From assembly GCA_947626495.1 (NCBI GenBank), contig CANQSJ010000013.1, forward strand, positions 1-60,537: a stretch of 60,537 bases of DNA, in the 5' to 3' direction. This document shows positions 40,851-50,050 of this stretch, piece after piece (position 1 is the first letter of the stretch; each line of letters begins with the position of its first letter). Source of the stretch: an uncultured Oscillospiraceae bacterium (GTDB taxonomy: Bacteria > Bacillota > Clostridia > Oscillospirales > Oscillospiraceae). The notes under the pieces are model-generated. The model searched no databases. It was not told the DNA's origin and was given only the letters and a program-made list of their open reading frames with translations. Position numbers and translations under genes: made by a program.

Positions 40851-40885
40851 AAAACAGAGGGACGCCGCCGTCCCTCTGTTTTTTT
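40851..40885. terminator. Bidirectional terminator
   Basis: ACAGAGGGAC/GTCCCTCTGT has a 6-base loop and A- and T-runs on the two sides. It is shared by DUF975 and the convergent macro-domain gene. Confidence 0.92.
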
Positions 40886-40899
40886 GCGCTCCGGGCGGT

Positions 40900-42015
40900 T
40901 TACGCCCCCAGCAGGCTCTGGTCGAACACGAACAGGGCCTCGTTGATCTCGAACACGTTGTAGTTTCCCTTGCGGATGAAGTACTCCACGATCACGTCCG
41001 CCTTGCTGGCCGGGGACAGGGCGTATCCCGCCTTGGCCAGCATCTCCTTCGTCTCCTCCAGGGGCAGCTCCAGGGCGATGGCGAAGGCCATGGCCGTGGC
41101 CTTGCTGGGCTTATAGTGGATGTCGGAGCGGATCTTGGAGAACAGCTTGCGGTCGATGTTGGCCTTTTTGTAGCACTCTGCGTCGGTCATGCCCTTCTCG
41201 TCGATCTTCCGCAGAAGCATCTGGGAGAAGCTCTCGTCGATCTGCTCCAGCAGCCGCTCCAGGGTGGGATAGGGCGCCGCGGCGGACTGCGCCGGCGACC
41301 CCGCGAGGGCGTCCGAGGCGCGCTTTTTGAGCCGGAAAAGGGGGCGGGAGGACTGCTTTTTCTCCGGGGGAGCGGCCCCGCGCGGCGCACCGGCAGGGGG
41401 CGCTGCGGCCATGGACTCCATCCCTCCCGGCGCGGCGTTCATCCGCTGGGCGCGCATCCTCTCGGCGCAGGCGTCGTAGTGGGTGTCCACATAGTGGTCG
41501 TCGATGAACGACTGCACGTCGGGGAACAGCTTTTTGCTCAAGAGATAGGGCGTGGGGCTGAACACCAGCAGATACACCTGCATCTCCTCGTTCTCCAGCA
41601 GGTAGGCGCTGATGGTATCCACCGCCACCCGCAGGGCCTGGTCCTTGGGGTAGCCGAACACCCCCGCGGAGATCAGCGGGAAGGCCACGCTGTGGCATCC
41701 CTTCTCCCGGGCCAGCGCCAGGCTCTCCCGGTAGCAGCTGGCCAGCAGCTCCCGCTCCCCATGGTCGCCGCCCTGCCACACGGGCCCCACGGTGTGGATC
41801 ACATATTTGCAGGGCAGGTCGTAGCCCCCGGTGATCTTGGCCCGGCCGGTCTCGCACCCGCCCAGGGTCCGGCACTCGGCCAGCAGCCCCGGCCCGGCGG
41901 CCTTATGGATGGCCCCGTCCACGCCGCCCCCTCCCAGCAGGGAGTTTTTCGCGGCGTTCACGACGGCGTCGCAGGGGAAGGCCGTGATGTCGGCCCGGAC
42001 GATGGAAAACGGCAT
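40900..42015 (-). CDS. Macro domain protein with C-terminal helix-turn-helix-like domain
   Basis: The protein has 371 residues. The macro domain (about 1-165) shows [29 protein letters not shown] and [15 protein letters not shown], the ADP-ribose-binding loops of the O-acetyl-ADP-ribose/ADP-ribosyl-hydrolase family. A low-complexity linker (about 200-265, Ala/Pro/Arg) leads to a helical C-terminal domain (about 275-371, [20 protein letters not shown]) that looks like an XRE-type DNA-binding unit. The start is ATG 42015 with AAAGGAGG upstream. It probably reads or removes ADP-ribose and binds DNA or a partner; target unknown. Confidence 0.85.
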   Translation of the reverse strand: MPFSIVRADITAFPCDAVVNAAKNSLLGGGGVDGAIHKAAGPGLLAECRTLGGCETGRAKITGGYDLPCKYVIHTVGPVWQGGDHGERELLASCYRESLALAREKGCHSVAFPLISAGVFGYPKDQALRVAVDTISAYLLENEEMQVYLLVFSPTPYLLSKKLFPDVQSFIDDHYVDTHYDACAERMRAQRMNAAPGGMESMAAAPPAGAPRGAAPPEKKQSSRPLFRLKKRASDALAGSPAQSAAAPYPTLERLLEQIDESFSQMLLRKIDEKGMTDAECYKKANIDRKLFSKIRSDIHYKPSKATAMAFAIALELPLEETKEMLAKAGYALSPASKADVIVEYFIRKGNYNVFEINEALFVFDQSLLGA

Positions 42016-42126
42016 AGGATCGCCTCCTTTTGGTACGGGACCATTATATCCCATCTCCCCGCCGGCCGCAAGTGTCCCCCCGGCGCGGGCGGCGGAGAAA
42101 ACCGGCCGGACTTTTGCGGTTTCCCT

Positions 42127-42154
42127 TTGCAAACCGGGAAAAATATGGTATACT
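42127..42154 (+). promoter_or_regulatory. Promoter of the DUF554 gene
   Basis: TTGCAA (42127-42132) and TATACT (42149-42154) are 16 bp apart, 45 bases before the GTG start. Confidence 0.7.
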
Positions 42155-42198
42155 GCGTTGGTTACATACAATTTTCCAAGACAAGAGGGCATCCGGCT

Positions 42199-42981
42199 GT
42201 GTGGAAGTATTTTGGCGTGATATGCAACGTGCTGACGGTGCTGCTGGGCGGCAGTCTGGGACTGCTGCTGCGGCGGCGCGGCGGCGGTAAGAAGGCGAAG
42301 ACAGGCAAATACCCGCCCCGGGAGGATCTGCCGGGGGCCATGATGGCGTGCCTGGGCTTTTGCACGGTGTTCGCCGCCGCCTCCGGCATCGTGGGCGTGG
42401 AGAGCGGCGCCCAGGCCCTCGTGTGCGTGTTCTCCATGGCCGTGGGCCTGCTCGTCGGCTGGTGGCTGCGGCTGGACGACCGGCTGAACCGGCTGGGAGA
42501 CGCGGTGCTGGCGAAGCTGGGCGGCGGCGAGGCGGGCCTGGCCAATCCGGCGGAGGGCTTCGTGACGGCGTGCCTGCTGTTTTGCATCGGCTCCATGACG
42601 GTGCTGGGCTCCTTTGAGAGCGCCGCCAACCCGGCGGGGCACCTGGCGCTGGAGTGCCACACCACCCTGCTCATCAAATCCATGCTGGACTTCGTCTCCT
42701 CCACCTGCCTGGCCGTCACCTACGGCGCGTCGGTGCTGGCGTCGGCGGCCTTCGTGCTGGTGTTCCAGGGGGCGCTGGTGGCCCTGGCGGCCTCCATCCA
42801 GCCCTTTTTGGAGCGGATCGGGGCCATGCCGGTGATGAACTGCGCCGGGTCGCTGATCCTGCTGGCCATTGCCCTGAATCTGCTGGGCATCAAGAAGATC
42901 AAGACCGCGGACTATCTGCCCGCGCTGGCGCTGCCCATCCTGGTCTGCTGGTTGCTCACCGCGCTGGGCGCGGCGATATGA
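42199..42981 (+). CDS. DUF554 family membrane protein
   Basis: The 260-residue protein has about seven membrane segments. The start is the GTG at 42199, with GAGGG nine bases upstream, because DUF554 proteins normally open with a short F-G-x-I-x-N-V-x-x-V-x-x-G-x-x-x-G segment ([18 protein letters not shown]). [14 protein letters not shown] and [16 protein letters not shown] are family blocks. Role unknown, possibly transport. An ATG at 42145 in frame lies over the promoter and is rejected. Confidence 0.88.
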   Translation: MWKYFGVICNVLTVLLGGSLGLLLRRRGGGKKAKTGKYPPREDLPGAMMACLGFCTVFAAASGIVGVESGAQALVCVFSMAVGLLVGWWLRLDDRLNRLGDAVLAKLGGGEAGLANPAEGFVTACLLFCIGSMTVLGSFESAANPAGHLALECHTTLLIKSMLDFVSSTCLAVTYGASVLASAAFVLVFQGALVALAASIQPFLERIGAMPVMNCAGSLILLAIALNLLGIKKIKTADYLPALALPILVCWLLTALGAAI

Positions 42982-43100
42982 GGGACAAGGCCCGATCAAA
43001 GGGCGCAATTGATACTTGCATCCCCGTTAAAAATATGTTTAAATATAAATATCTTGAAGTAATTACCGGGCCCGCCCGGTGAGAGAGGAGCGCGGCACGA

Positions 43101-43952
43101 ATGGGCAGACCTGACGGCATTCGGGTGAAAAACGAAGTCCCGATGTATTACCTCATCCCCCAGTTCATGACCGAGCGCCACGACGCCATGAATATGGTCA
43201 CGGTGGACATCCCCGTGGAGCCCCTGCGGCAATATATGAACGCCAAGCGCCGGGAGGGCGTGCACATCAGCCACATGGCGCTGGTGATGACCGCCTATGC
43301 CCATCTGGCGGCGGAGTTTCCGTCCCTGAACCGGTTCATCGTCAACCGGCGCATCTACCAGCACACGGACTTCAAAATCTCCCTGGTGGTGCTCCGGCCC
43401 GGCGCCAGCGCCAACGAGAACACCATGAGCAAGCTGTCCCTCACCGGCGAGGACACGGTGCTGGACGTGCAGCGCAAGATCGACGAGTACGTGGAGAAGA
43501 ACACCGCCGTGGGCGAGGACGCCGCTACGGGCCTGGACAAGATCATGAAGGTGTTCGTGAACCTGGGCCCGCTGATGAACTTCGTGGGGTGGCTGCTCCG
43601 CTTCGGCGACCGGCACGGGCTGCTGCCCCAGGCGCTGCTGGACGTCAGCCCCTTCCACGCCAGCGCGCTGATGACCAACCTGGCCAGCATCCGCACCAAC
43701 CATATCTATCACCACGTGTACGACTTCGGCACCACCTCCGTAGCCATCGCCATGGGCAACATGCGCGACACGGTAAAGCGGGGCAAGGGCGGCTCGCTGG
43801 AAGTGATCCGCACCATCCCCCTGGGCGTGGTCATGGACGAGCGCATCGCCTCCGGCCACTACTTCGCCCTGGCCTTCGCCCGGCTGAAGGAGATGCTGGC
43901 CAACCCCGTGTGCCTGGAGCAGCCCGCCGACACCTCCAACCCCATAAAATAA
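43101..43952 (+). CDS. 2-oxoacid dehydrogenase E2-like acyltransferase domain protein
   Basis: The 283-residue protein has the catalytic-domain fold of dihydrolipoyl acyltransferases (chloramphenicol-acetyltransferase superfamily) without a lipoyl or E1-binding domain. The region that should read DHRxxDG is MDERIASGHYFALAF: the catalytic histidine is Glu and the aspartate is Ser. It is therefore probably not a normal E2 enzyme. No E1 or E3 genes lie nearby. ATG 43101 has AGAGAGGAG upstream. A terminator follows at 43972. Confidence 0.8.
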   Translation: MGRPDGIRVKNEVPMYYLIPQFMTERHDAMNMVTVDIPVEPLRQYMNAKRREGVHISHMALVMTAYAHLAAEFPSLNRFIVNRRIYQHTDFKISLVVLRPGASANENTMSKLSLTGEDTVLDVQRKIDEYVEKNTAVGEDAATGLDKIMKVFVNLGPLMNFVGWLLRFGDRHGLLPQALLDVSPFHASALMTNLASIRTNHIYHHVYDFGTTSVAIAMGNMRDTVKRGKGGSLEVIRTIPLGVVMDERIASGHYFALAFARLKEMLANPVCLEQPADTSNPIK

Positions 43953-43971
43953 TCCGGAAATCCTTCCGTTG

Positions 43972-43999
43972 ACACCGCCCTTTTCGGGCGGTGTTTTTT
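43972..43999 (+). terminator. Terminator after the E2-like gene
   Basis: ACACCGCCC/GGGCGGTGT has a 5-base centre and a run of T after it. Confidence 0.92.
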
Positions 44000-44100
44000 C
44001 GATCGGGGCGTCCGGCCGAAAAACCGGTTAGTCTTGCTGAAATGTGGGTCGCCGAAATTCCTGTTTTTCCCTTATGCTAGGGGGAAAAGGAGGGGATTCT

Positions 44101-44445
44101 GTGGAGAGGAATAACAATCTTTCCAAAAATCTGAGAGCGTTCCAACAGGCGCGGAGCCAATCCCTGGCCGAGTTCTCCCGGACGCTGGGCATCCCGAAGT
44201 CCACCCTGCAGTCCGTCATGCTCGACGGCAATACCACGCTGGACACACTGATCCATCTGGCCGACGCACTGAACCTGACGCTCGATCAACTCGTTTTCGG
44301 AGCCGACATCCACGAGAAGTTGAATTTCACCCGATGCCTTCTCAGCGGCGCCGCCTGGTTTTCCGGGCTGCCGCCCGCCCTTCAGAAGAAGCTCCATCTT
44401 TATATAGACGAGATCCTTGATCTGATAGAAAACAACAACGATTAA
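44101..44445 (+). CDS. XRE-family transcriptional regulator
   Basis: The 114-residue protein has an N-terminal helix-turn-helix (about 6-62: LSKNLRAFQQARSQSLAEFS then GIPKSTLQSVMLDG). A C-terminal helix (about 85-112) may dimerise. The start is GTG 44101, preceded by AAAAGGAGGGGATTCT. The following gene with a Spo0A-type DNA-binding domain starts 13 bases after its stop, so they form one operon. Confidence 0.85.
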   Translation: MERNNNLSKNLRAFQQARSQSLAEFSRTLGIPKSTLQSVMLDGNTTLDTLIHLADALNLTLDQLVFGADIHEKLNFTRCLLSGAAWFSGLPPALQKKLHLYIDEILDLIENNND

Positions 44446-44458
44446 GGTGCTGTTTCCG

Positions 44459-44803
44459 ATGTGGAACGGAGATATTTCCGAGATCTATGATATCTTGTAC
44501 CGCCTCGGAGTCACGGCCAATTACGCCGGATTTTTTCATACCTCCTACGCGGTAACTCTAGCCGTACAGCAGCCGGAGCGCCTGCTGATGGTGACCAAAT
44601 GGCTCTATCCCGACGTAGCCAAAAAGTATGATACGAACTGGAGCTGTGTGGAACGGAACATACGTACTGCGGCGGCCGTCGCCTGGAAGCACAACCGCCC
44701 GCTGATGGAGCAGCTGGCCCGCCGGTCCCTGCCGCGCCGGCCCACCGCCTCCCAATTCCTCGCGATGCTGACGGCCCACCTCATCGGCATGCCGGCCGCC
44801 TGA
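44459..44803 (+). CDS. Free-standing Spo0A C-terminal (DNA-binding) domain protein
   Basis: The 114-residue protein covers the whole Spo0A effector domain without a receiver domain. It shows DISEIYDILYRLGVTANYAGF (helices A-B), MVTKWLYPDVAKKYDTNWSC, then VERNIRTAAAVAWKHN, the recognition-helix block VERAIRHAIEVAW of Spo0A, and PTASQFLAMLTAHL at the end. Several residues of the recognition helix are conserved, so binding to 0A-box-like DNA is likely, but without phosphorylation control. The XRE gene upstream may regulate it or partner with it. ATG 44459 is chosen over GTG 44447 because AAGG lies before it. Confidence 0.85.
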   Translation: MWNGDISEIYDILYRLGVTANYAGFFHTSYAVTLAVQQPERLLMVTKWLYPDVAKKYDTNWSCVERNIRTAAAVAWKHNRPLMEQLARRSLPRRPTASQFLAMLTAHLIGMPAA

Positions 44804-44914
44804 GCCGCCCTTGCACATCATCCCACAGCCCACCAAAATCAACGAAGCGACGGCCGCCGGCCGCCGCTTGTCGGCGTGCCCGGAACGCCGCTCCCACCCG
44901 GCGGTCATTTCCCC

Positions 44915-44968
44915 TTGACAAACGCTTTCTAGCGGAGTAGAATATGCACATGTTCTATTTCGATAGAA
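44915..44968 (+). promoter_or_regulatory. Promoter and dyad operator of blaI-M56 operon
   Basis: TTGACA (44915-44920) and TAGAAT (44938-44943) are 17 bp apart. Ten bases further, TTCTAT-TTCG-ATAGAA (44953-44968) is a perfect dyad, the probable BlaI-type binding site, 20 bases before the start at 44989. Confidence 0.85.
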
Positions 44969-44988
44969 ATTGAAAGGACGGCGGGGAC

Positions 44989-45342
44989 ATGAAGCTGTAC
45001 GACTCGGAGCTGAAGGTGATGGAGGTGCTGTGGGACTTGGGCGAGGCCAGCGCCAAGACCATCGCCCAGCGGCTGGGCCAGCAGGTGGGTTGGTCCAAGA
45101 CCACCACGTACACGGTGATCAAGAAATGCCTGGACAAGGGGGCGCTGGCCCGGACGGAGCCCGGCTTTCTCTGCCGGCCCCTCATCTCCCGCCAGCAGGC
45201 CCAGGCCTTCGCCACCGACGAGCTGGTGGACAAGCTATACGGCGGCGCGGCGGACAAGCTGGTGGCCTCTCTGCTGGGCCGGAAGCGGCTGACGGCGGAG
45301 GAGCTGGAGGGGCTGAAAAAGCTGGTGGAGGAACTGCAATGA
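44989..45342 (+). CDS. BlaI/MecI/CopY-family repressor
   Basis: The 117-residue winged-helix repressor reads LYDSELKVMEVLWDLGEASAKTIAQRL then GWSKTTTYTVIKKCLDKGAL, and the C-terminal dimer helices. It is normally released from DNA by cleavage through its partner sensor peptidase, encoded next with a 4-base ATGA overlap. A dyad in its own promoter indicates autorepression. No beta-lactamase or penicillin-binding protein gene is nearby, so the regulated target may be elsewhere or be the membrane genes behind it. Confidence 0.93.
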   Translation: MKLYDSELKVMEVLWDLGEASAKTIAQRLGQQVGWSKTTTYTVIKKCLDKGALARTEPGFLCRPLISRQQAQAFATDELVDKLYGGAADKLVASLLGRKRLTAEELEGLKKLVEELQ

Positions 45343-46376
45343 GCACGCTGTGGCACATGACCCTCTCCGCCTCGGTGCTGATCGCTCTGACGGCGCTGCT
45401 GCGCGCGGCCTGGCTGGACCGGCTGCCCAAGGGGCTGTTCACCGCCCTGTGGCTGGTGGCGGCGGCCAGGATGGTCCTGCCGGTGTCCTTTGCCCTGCCC
45501 ATGCCCGCGCCGGTGGCCCGGGCGGTGGAAGCGGCCGCGGCGGTACCGACAGAGCCGGCCGGCGGGGGCGGCTTTCCCTGGCTGACGGCGCTGTGGCTCG
45601 CAGGCGCGGCGGTCGCCTTCGCCCTGGTGGCCGGGCGGCATCTGGCCTGCCTGGCCCGCTATCGGGAGGCGCTGCCGGTGACAGACGAGGCCGTTCTGGC
45701 GGTCGTCCGCTCCTTCGGTCTGCGCCGGCAGGTGACCGTGGCGGTGTGCCAGACCGTGAGCGCCCCCGTCACCTACGGCCTGTTCCGGCCGGTGATCCTG
45801 CTGCCCAAGGACTGGGAGCGGTCCGACGGCCGGACTCTGGCCCACATCCTCACCCACGAGCTGATCCACATCCGGCAGCTGCACGTGCCCTACAAATACC
45901 TGCTCACGGCGGCGGTGTGCCTGCACTGGTTCAACCCCCTGGCCTGGGTCATGTACGAGCTGGCGGGCCGGGATCTGGAACTCAGCTGCGACGAGGCAGT
46001 GCTCCGGCGGATGGCCGACGGCCGGGCGGAGTACGCCATGACCCTGATCTCCCTGGAGGAGCGGCGGATGCCCGACCCGCTGCTGTCCGGCTTCGGCGGC
46101 CGGGCGGTCCGGGAGCGGGTGCGGCAGATCATGCTCTACCGGCAGCGGGGCCTGCGGGGCTCCCTCATCGGGGCGGCCATTCTGCTGGTCTCGCTGACCG
46201 TGTTCGCCACGGCGGCGGCCGCCGCGCCGGCGTATGAGGCGTCCGATGTTATCCCCACTCCGGACCCGGTTTTGTTCGTTTCCGAAGATTCTGTCCCCAC
46301 TAACGATTCATATCCATCCTATTTCATTCCCGTATCCCCCACCCCGGACCCCATCCCCTGGGAGCCCGCATCCTGA
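45339..46376 (+). CDS. M56-family (BlaR1-like) sensor metallopeptidase
   Basis: The 345-residue protein has membrane segments at about 5-25, 30-55, 75-100 and near 285-310. The zinc site H-E-L-I-H is in AHILTHELIHIRQLH, and a third ligand Glu in LELSCDEAVLRRM. The C-terminal outside part is only about 45 residues, Pro/Ser/Thr-rich, with no penicillin-binding domain, so it cannot sense beta-lactams the way BlaR1 does. It is likely to cleave the BlaI-type repressor encoded just upstream. Confidence 0.9.
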   Translation: MSTLWHMTLSASVLIALTALLRAAWLDRLPKGLFTALWLVAAARMVLPVSFALPMPAPVARAVEAAAAVPTEPAGGGGFPWLTALWLAGAAVAFALVAGRHLACLARYREALPVTDEAVLAVVRSFGLRRQVTVAVCQTVSAPVTYGLFRPVILLPKDWERSDGRTLAHILTHELIHIRQLHVPYKYLLTAAVCLHWFNPLAWVMYELAGRDLELSCDEAVLRRMADGRAEYAMTLISLEERRMPDPLLSGFGGRAVRERVRQIMLYRQRGLRGSLIGAAILLVSLTVFATAAAAAPAYEASDVIPTPDPVLFVSEDSVPTNDSYPSYFIPVSPTPDPIPWEPAS

Positions 46377-46392
46377 GAAAGGAGGCCGACGG

Positions 46393-47616
46393 ATGCACGA
46401 TCTGACGCGTTCCCGCCTTCCGGCCCCTTCGGTGACCACCCTGCTGGCGCTGCTGGCCGCCATGGCGGCGGGTTACTTTCTGCTCAGCGACCTGATGGGC
46501 GGCACCCTCTTCAGCCACCAGTACTGGGACAGCTATACCCTCCAGACCTGGAACTGGCTTCAGGGGCGGACCTACATCGCGGACCCGGAGCAATACGAAT
46601 ACCTGGAGCTGGCCATCTACCAGGGCCGGTACTATGTGTCCTTCCCGCCGCTGCCGTCGGTGCTGCTGATCCCGTCGGTGCTGCTGCACGGGATGGACAC
46701 GCCCAACGACCTGATCATCGCCGGATACGGCCTTCTCGCCGCGGCGCTGGCCTATCTCGTCATGCTCCGCGCCGGCCGGACGCCGGCCGTGAGCGCCTTT
46801 TGGGCGCTGGTGTGCGTGTGGGGCTCCAACGCCCTGTGGATGAGCACCAACGCCGGGGTCTGGTTCCAGGCCCAGGTGCTGAACATGGTGATGTGCCTGG
46901 CGGCGGTGCTGTGCGCCCAGGCGGGAAAGAAGGCCCTGGCCACCACCTTCCTGGCCCTGGCGGTGGGCTGCCGGCCCATGAGCGGCGTATTCCTGCCGGT
47001 GTTCTTTTTCCTGTTCGCCTGGCAGGAGCGGGAAAGCCGCGGCGGCTTTGTGAAAAGCTGCCTGGCCCAGTGGCGGTGCCTTATCGGGCCCATCCTCATC
47101 GGCGCCTGCTATATGGCCTACAACTACGTCCGCTTCCATAACCCCCTGGAGTTCGGCCACAACTATCTGCCGGAATTCGTGCGGGCCGAGCACGGCCAGT
47201 TTCACTGGAGCTATCTCTGGCCCAACCTGCGGCAGGTGCTCTTCACGCCGGTCAAATTTGAAAACGGCCGGCTCAGCTTCCCCCTGTTCCAGGGCTTCAT
47301 GTTCTTCGTGGCCAACCCGCTGTTCGCCATCTTCTTCCTCCGGGCGGCGCTGAACCTGGCCCGGGACAGGCGGCCCTCCGCCCTGGGCGTCCTGCTGACG
47401 GCGGGCATGGCCCTGGAGCTGGTGCTCACCTGTCTGCACAAGACCCTGGGCGGCTGGCAGTTCGGCGCCCGGTATACCTGCGACATGCTCCCCTTCGCCT
47501 ATATGTACCTGGCTGCCCGGGGCCGGAAGGTTCCCGCCGCCTGGGAGCTGGCGCTGGGCGGCATGGCCGTGGCCTTCAACGCCTACGGCACGCTGTATAT
47601 GCACTTTTACGGCTGA
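46393..47616 (+). CDS. Polytopic membrane protein, glycosyltransferase-C-like
   Basis: The 407-residue protein has about 10 membrane segments. An early outside loop contains DSYTLQTWNWLQGRTYIADP, and there are Arg/Tyr-rich loops as in GT-C lipid-linked sugar transferases, but no certain catalytic motif. ATG 46393 follows GGAGGCCGACGG. It leads a three-gene envelope group (membrane protein, acyltransferase, PIG-V-like) on the same strand with short gaps, right after the M56 gene. Confidence 0.65.
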   Translation: MHDLTRSRLPAPSVTTLLALLAAMAAGYFLLSDLMGGTLFSHQYWDSYTLQTWNWLQGRTYIADPEQYEYLELAIYQGRYYVSFPPLPSVLLIPSVLLHGMDTPNDLIIAGYGLLAAALAYLVMLRAGRTPAVSAFWALVCVWGSNALWMSTNAGVWFQAQVLNMVMCLAAVLCAQAGKKALATTFLALAVGCRPMSGVFLPVFFFLFAWQERESRGGFVKSCLAQWRCLIGPILIGACYMAYNYVRFHNPLEFGHNYLPEFVRAEHGQFHWSYLWPNLRQVLFTPVKFENGRLSFPLFQGFMFFVANPLFAIFFLRAALNLARDRRPSALGVLLTAGMALELVLTCLHKTLGGWQFGARYTCDMLPFAYMYLAARGRKVPAAWELALGGMAVAFNAYGTLYMHFYG

Positions 47617-47641
47617 TCCGGCCGCGGAAAGGAGGCAGCCC

Positions 47642-48769
47642 ATGTTCACCAGAGACGACGCCCGGGCCTTGAAGGGCGTGGCCGTCGAGCTGATGCTCTT
47701 TCACCATCTGGCTGCCTTTCCCGACCGGTGGCCGGTGGGCTTTGAAGGATTTCGCTCCCTGTGGCCGGGCTTTGTGGAGGATGGCTATCTGGCGGACTTT
47801 GCCATGAACGGGCTGCTGTGCGTGCCGCTGTTCTTCTTTCTGGGCGGATACGGCCTGTTCTGCCGCCGGGCGGCGGGCCGGGCCGATCTGGCGGAGGACG
47901 TGCTGGGGCTGTACCGGCGGTTCTGGCGGGTGTTTTTCCTGTTCATCCCCATCGGCTTTCTCTTCTTCGCCCGCTCCGGGGAGGGAATCAACCCCCTGTG
48001 CGCCCGCTTCAACCTCACCGACGGCAAGAGCCTGCTGCGCACGCTGCTGCTCAATTTCACCGGCTACGACACCACCCTCAACGGGGAGTGGTGGTTTCTG
48101 GGCTCCTATCTGTGCGCCCTGCCCCTGGGGTATCTCTTCTGCCGGGCCACGGACCGGGCCCGGGGCTTTCTGCCGGATCTGTTCGCGGTGTTCTGCCTGG
48201 ACATCCTGACCCAGGGGGTGTTCCCGGGTCTGGCGGGCGTGCCCGGCCTGTCCGGACTGGGCGGCAACCTCTATTTCCGGCGCTTTTGCACCGTCAACAA
48301 GTATATGCCGGCCTTTTTCGCCGGCATCGTCTTCGCCCGGTACGGCGGCATCGGCCGGCTGAAAAAAGCGCTCGGCCGGCTGGCCCATCCCGGGGCGGCG
48401 GCCCTGGGGGGCATGGCGGCGCTTTTTCTGGTCCGGTGCTATGTGCTCACGGACGTGGCCAACGGGGATATCCTGACGGCGCCGCTGTTCGTCGTCTGCT
48501 GCTCGGCGTTTTTCGATCGGGCGCGGCCCGTGAAGGCGCTCTTCGGCTTTCTCGGCCGGCACAGCGCCAATATGTGGCTGACCCACTCCTTCTTCTGTTT
48601 CTATTTTCTGGAGTTCACAAATGTGGTATACTGGTCCCGGAGCGTCTGGCTGGATCTGGCGGTGCTGACCGCGCTGAGCCTGGGCGCCTCCGTCCTGGTG
48701 GACGCGCTTTACCGCTGTCTGGGCCGGCTGCGGCCGGCACGGCCCCTGCCCGCCATGGAGGCCAGATAA
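47642..48769 (+). CDS. Membrane acyltransferase (acyltransferase family 3)
   Basis: The 375-residue protein has about ten membrane segments. RALKGVAVELMLFHHL near the N-terminus fits the conserved start, with the family His in FHH. GLLCVPLFFFLGGYGLF and LNGEWWFLGSYL follow the family layout. It probably acylates a sugar or polymer at the cell surface. ATG 47642 follows AAAGGAGGCAGCCC. Confidence 0.8.
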   Translation: MFTRDDARALKGVAVELMLFHHLAAFPDRWPVGFEGFRSLWPGFVEDGYLADFAMNGLLCVPLFFFLGGYGLFCRRAAGRADLAEDVLGLYRRFWRVFFLFIPIGFLFFARSGEGINPLCARFNLTDGKSLLRTLLLNFTGYDTTLNGEWWFLGSYLCALPLGYLFCRATDRARGFLPDLFAVFCLDILTQGVFPGLAGVPGLSGLGGNLYFRRFCTVNKYMPAFFAGIVFARYGGIGRLKKALGRLAHPGAAALGGMAALFLVRCYVLTDVANGDILTAPLFVVCCSAFFDRARPVKALFGFLGRHSANMWLTHSFFCFYFLEFTNVVYWSRSVWLDLAVLTALSLGASVLVDALYRCLGRLRPARPLPAMEAR

Positions 48770-48788
48770 TCTCCCGCGAGGTCACGCT

Positions 48789-50027
48789 ATGGAAAATCTG
48801 CTTTGGATACTGTCCACCGCCGGGATGCTGGCGCTGCTCATGCTGCTGGCGCTGCGGGCGCTGGACGAGCTGCTGGGGGTCCGGGTGAGCCTGTCCCTGC
48901 CCCGGGCGGCGACGGCTCTGGGCCGGCTCAGCCCCGCCAACTGGCCCTGGCCGGCGGTGTTTTTCGCGTCGGTGGCGGTGTTGTGGCTGGGGGCGTTTTA
49001 CGGCTATAAAGCCATGGACTGGCCCGGGCAGGGCTTCCTGGCCCGGATGTGGGTCCGCTTCACCGAGGCCGGCGACGCGCCCCACTATCTGTTCATCGCG
49101 GAAAACGGCTATGTGTCCGCCGGGGAGAACGTGAACAACATCGTGTTCTACCCCCTCTACCCCACCCTGATCCGGCTGCTGGGCGGACTGCTGGGCGGCC
49201 GGTACGCCCTGGCGGGGCTGCTGCTGTCCCAGATCTGCTGCGGCCTGGCCGGGGTGCTGTTTCAAAAGCTGGCGAAAAAAGACTGCCCCCATCCGGGGAC
49301 GGCCATGGCGGCCTACTGGCTGTATCCCTTCGGCTTCTTCTGCCTGGGGGTGTTCACGGAGGGGCTGTTCCTGCTGCTGACCGTCGCGGGCCTGTGGGCC
49401 ATCCGGGAGAGGAAATGGCTCCTGGCCGGAGCGGCGGGCTTTCTGTGCGCCCTGACCCGGGCCCAGGGGATGCTGCTGCTCCTGCCGGGGGCCTACTGCG
49501 CCTGGCGGGACATGCGGGACCGGGGCTGGAAGTTCAACCCCCGGTATCTGGCCCTGCTGGCCCCCGCCCTGGGCTGGGGGCTCTATCTGGGACTGAACCG
49601 GGCGGTGTGCGGGGACTGGTTCGCCTTCCGCTACTATGAGAGCATCGCCCCCTGGTGGCAGACGCCCCAGTGGCTGGGGGACACCCTGGCCCAGCAGTTC
49701 TCCATGGGGGTGCAGTATCCCGGCCTGGCCAACTGGATCTACTGGCCCCAGCTGTTCATCTACTTCATCGCTGCGGCCCTGCTCATGGCCGGGTGGAAGC
49801 GGCGGCTGGACAACGCCCACGTGCTGTACGGCACGGCCTATCTGGGCATGAGCTACACCGCCTCCTGGCTCATCAGCGGCGGGCGGTACATGCTGGGCTG
49901 CGCGCCCATGTACCTGGCGGCGGGCAGTCTGAAAAACCGGGCGGTGCGGGCGCTGATCCTGGGGGGAGAGACGGTGCTGTTTCTCTATTACGCCGCCTGC
50001 TTCATGCGGGGCGAGGCCATCATGTGA
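48789..50027 (+). CDS. GT-C glycosyltransferase, mannosyltransferase (PIG-V)-like
   Basis: The 412-residue protein has about ten membrane segments. The first outside loop carries FTEAGDAPHYLFIAENGYV, matching the D-x-x-x-Y-x-x-I-A-x-x-G-Y motif of PIG-V-like mannosyltransferases, then FYPLYPTLIRL. It would add a sugar from a lipid-linked donor outside the membrane. It ends in a shared terminator at 50051. Confidence 0.82.
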   Translation: MENLLWILSTAGMLALLMLLALRALDELLGVRVSLSLPRAATALGRLSPANWPWPAVFFASVAVLWLGAFYGYKAMDWPGQGFLARMWVRFTEAGDAPHYLFIAENGYVSAGENVNNIVFYPLYPTLIRLLGGLLGGRYALAGLLLSQICCGLAGVLFQKLAKKDCPHPGTAMAAYWLYPFGFFCLGVFTEGLFLLLTVAGLWAIRERKWLLAGAAGFLCALTRAQGMLLLLPGAYCAWRDMRDRGWKFNPRYLALLAPALGWGLYLGLNRAVCGDWFAFRYYESIAPWWQTPQWLGDTLAQQFSMGVQYPGLANWIYWPQLFIYFIAAALLMAGWKRRLDNAHVLYGTAYLGMSYTASWLISGGRYMLGCAPMYLAAGSLKNRAVRALILGGETVLFLYYAACFMRGEAIM

Positions 50028-50050
50028 CGGCCCATAAAACCGAAAAATAA

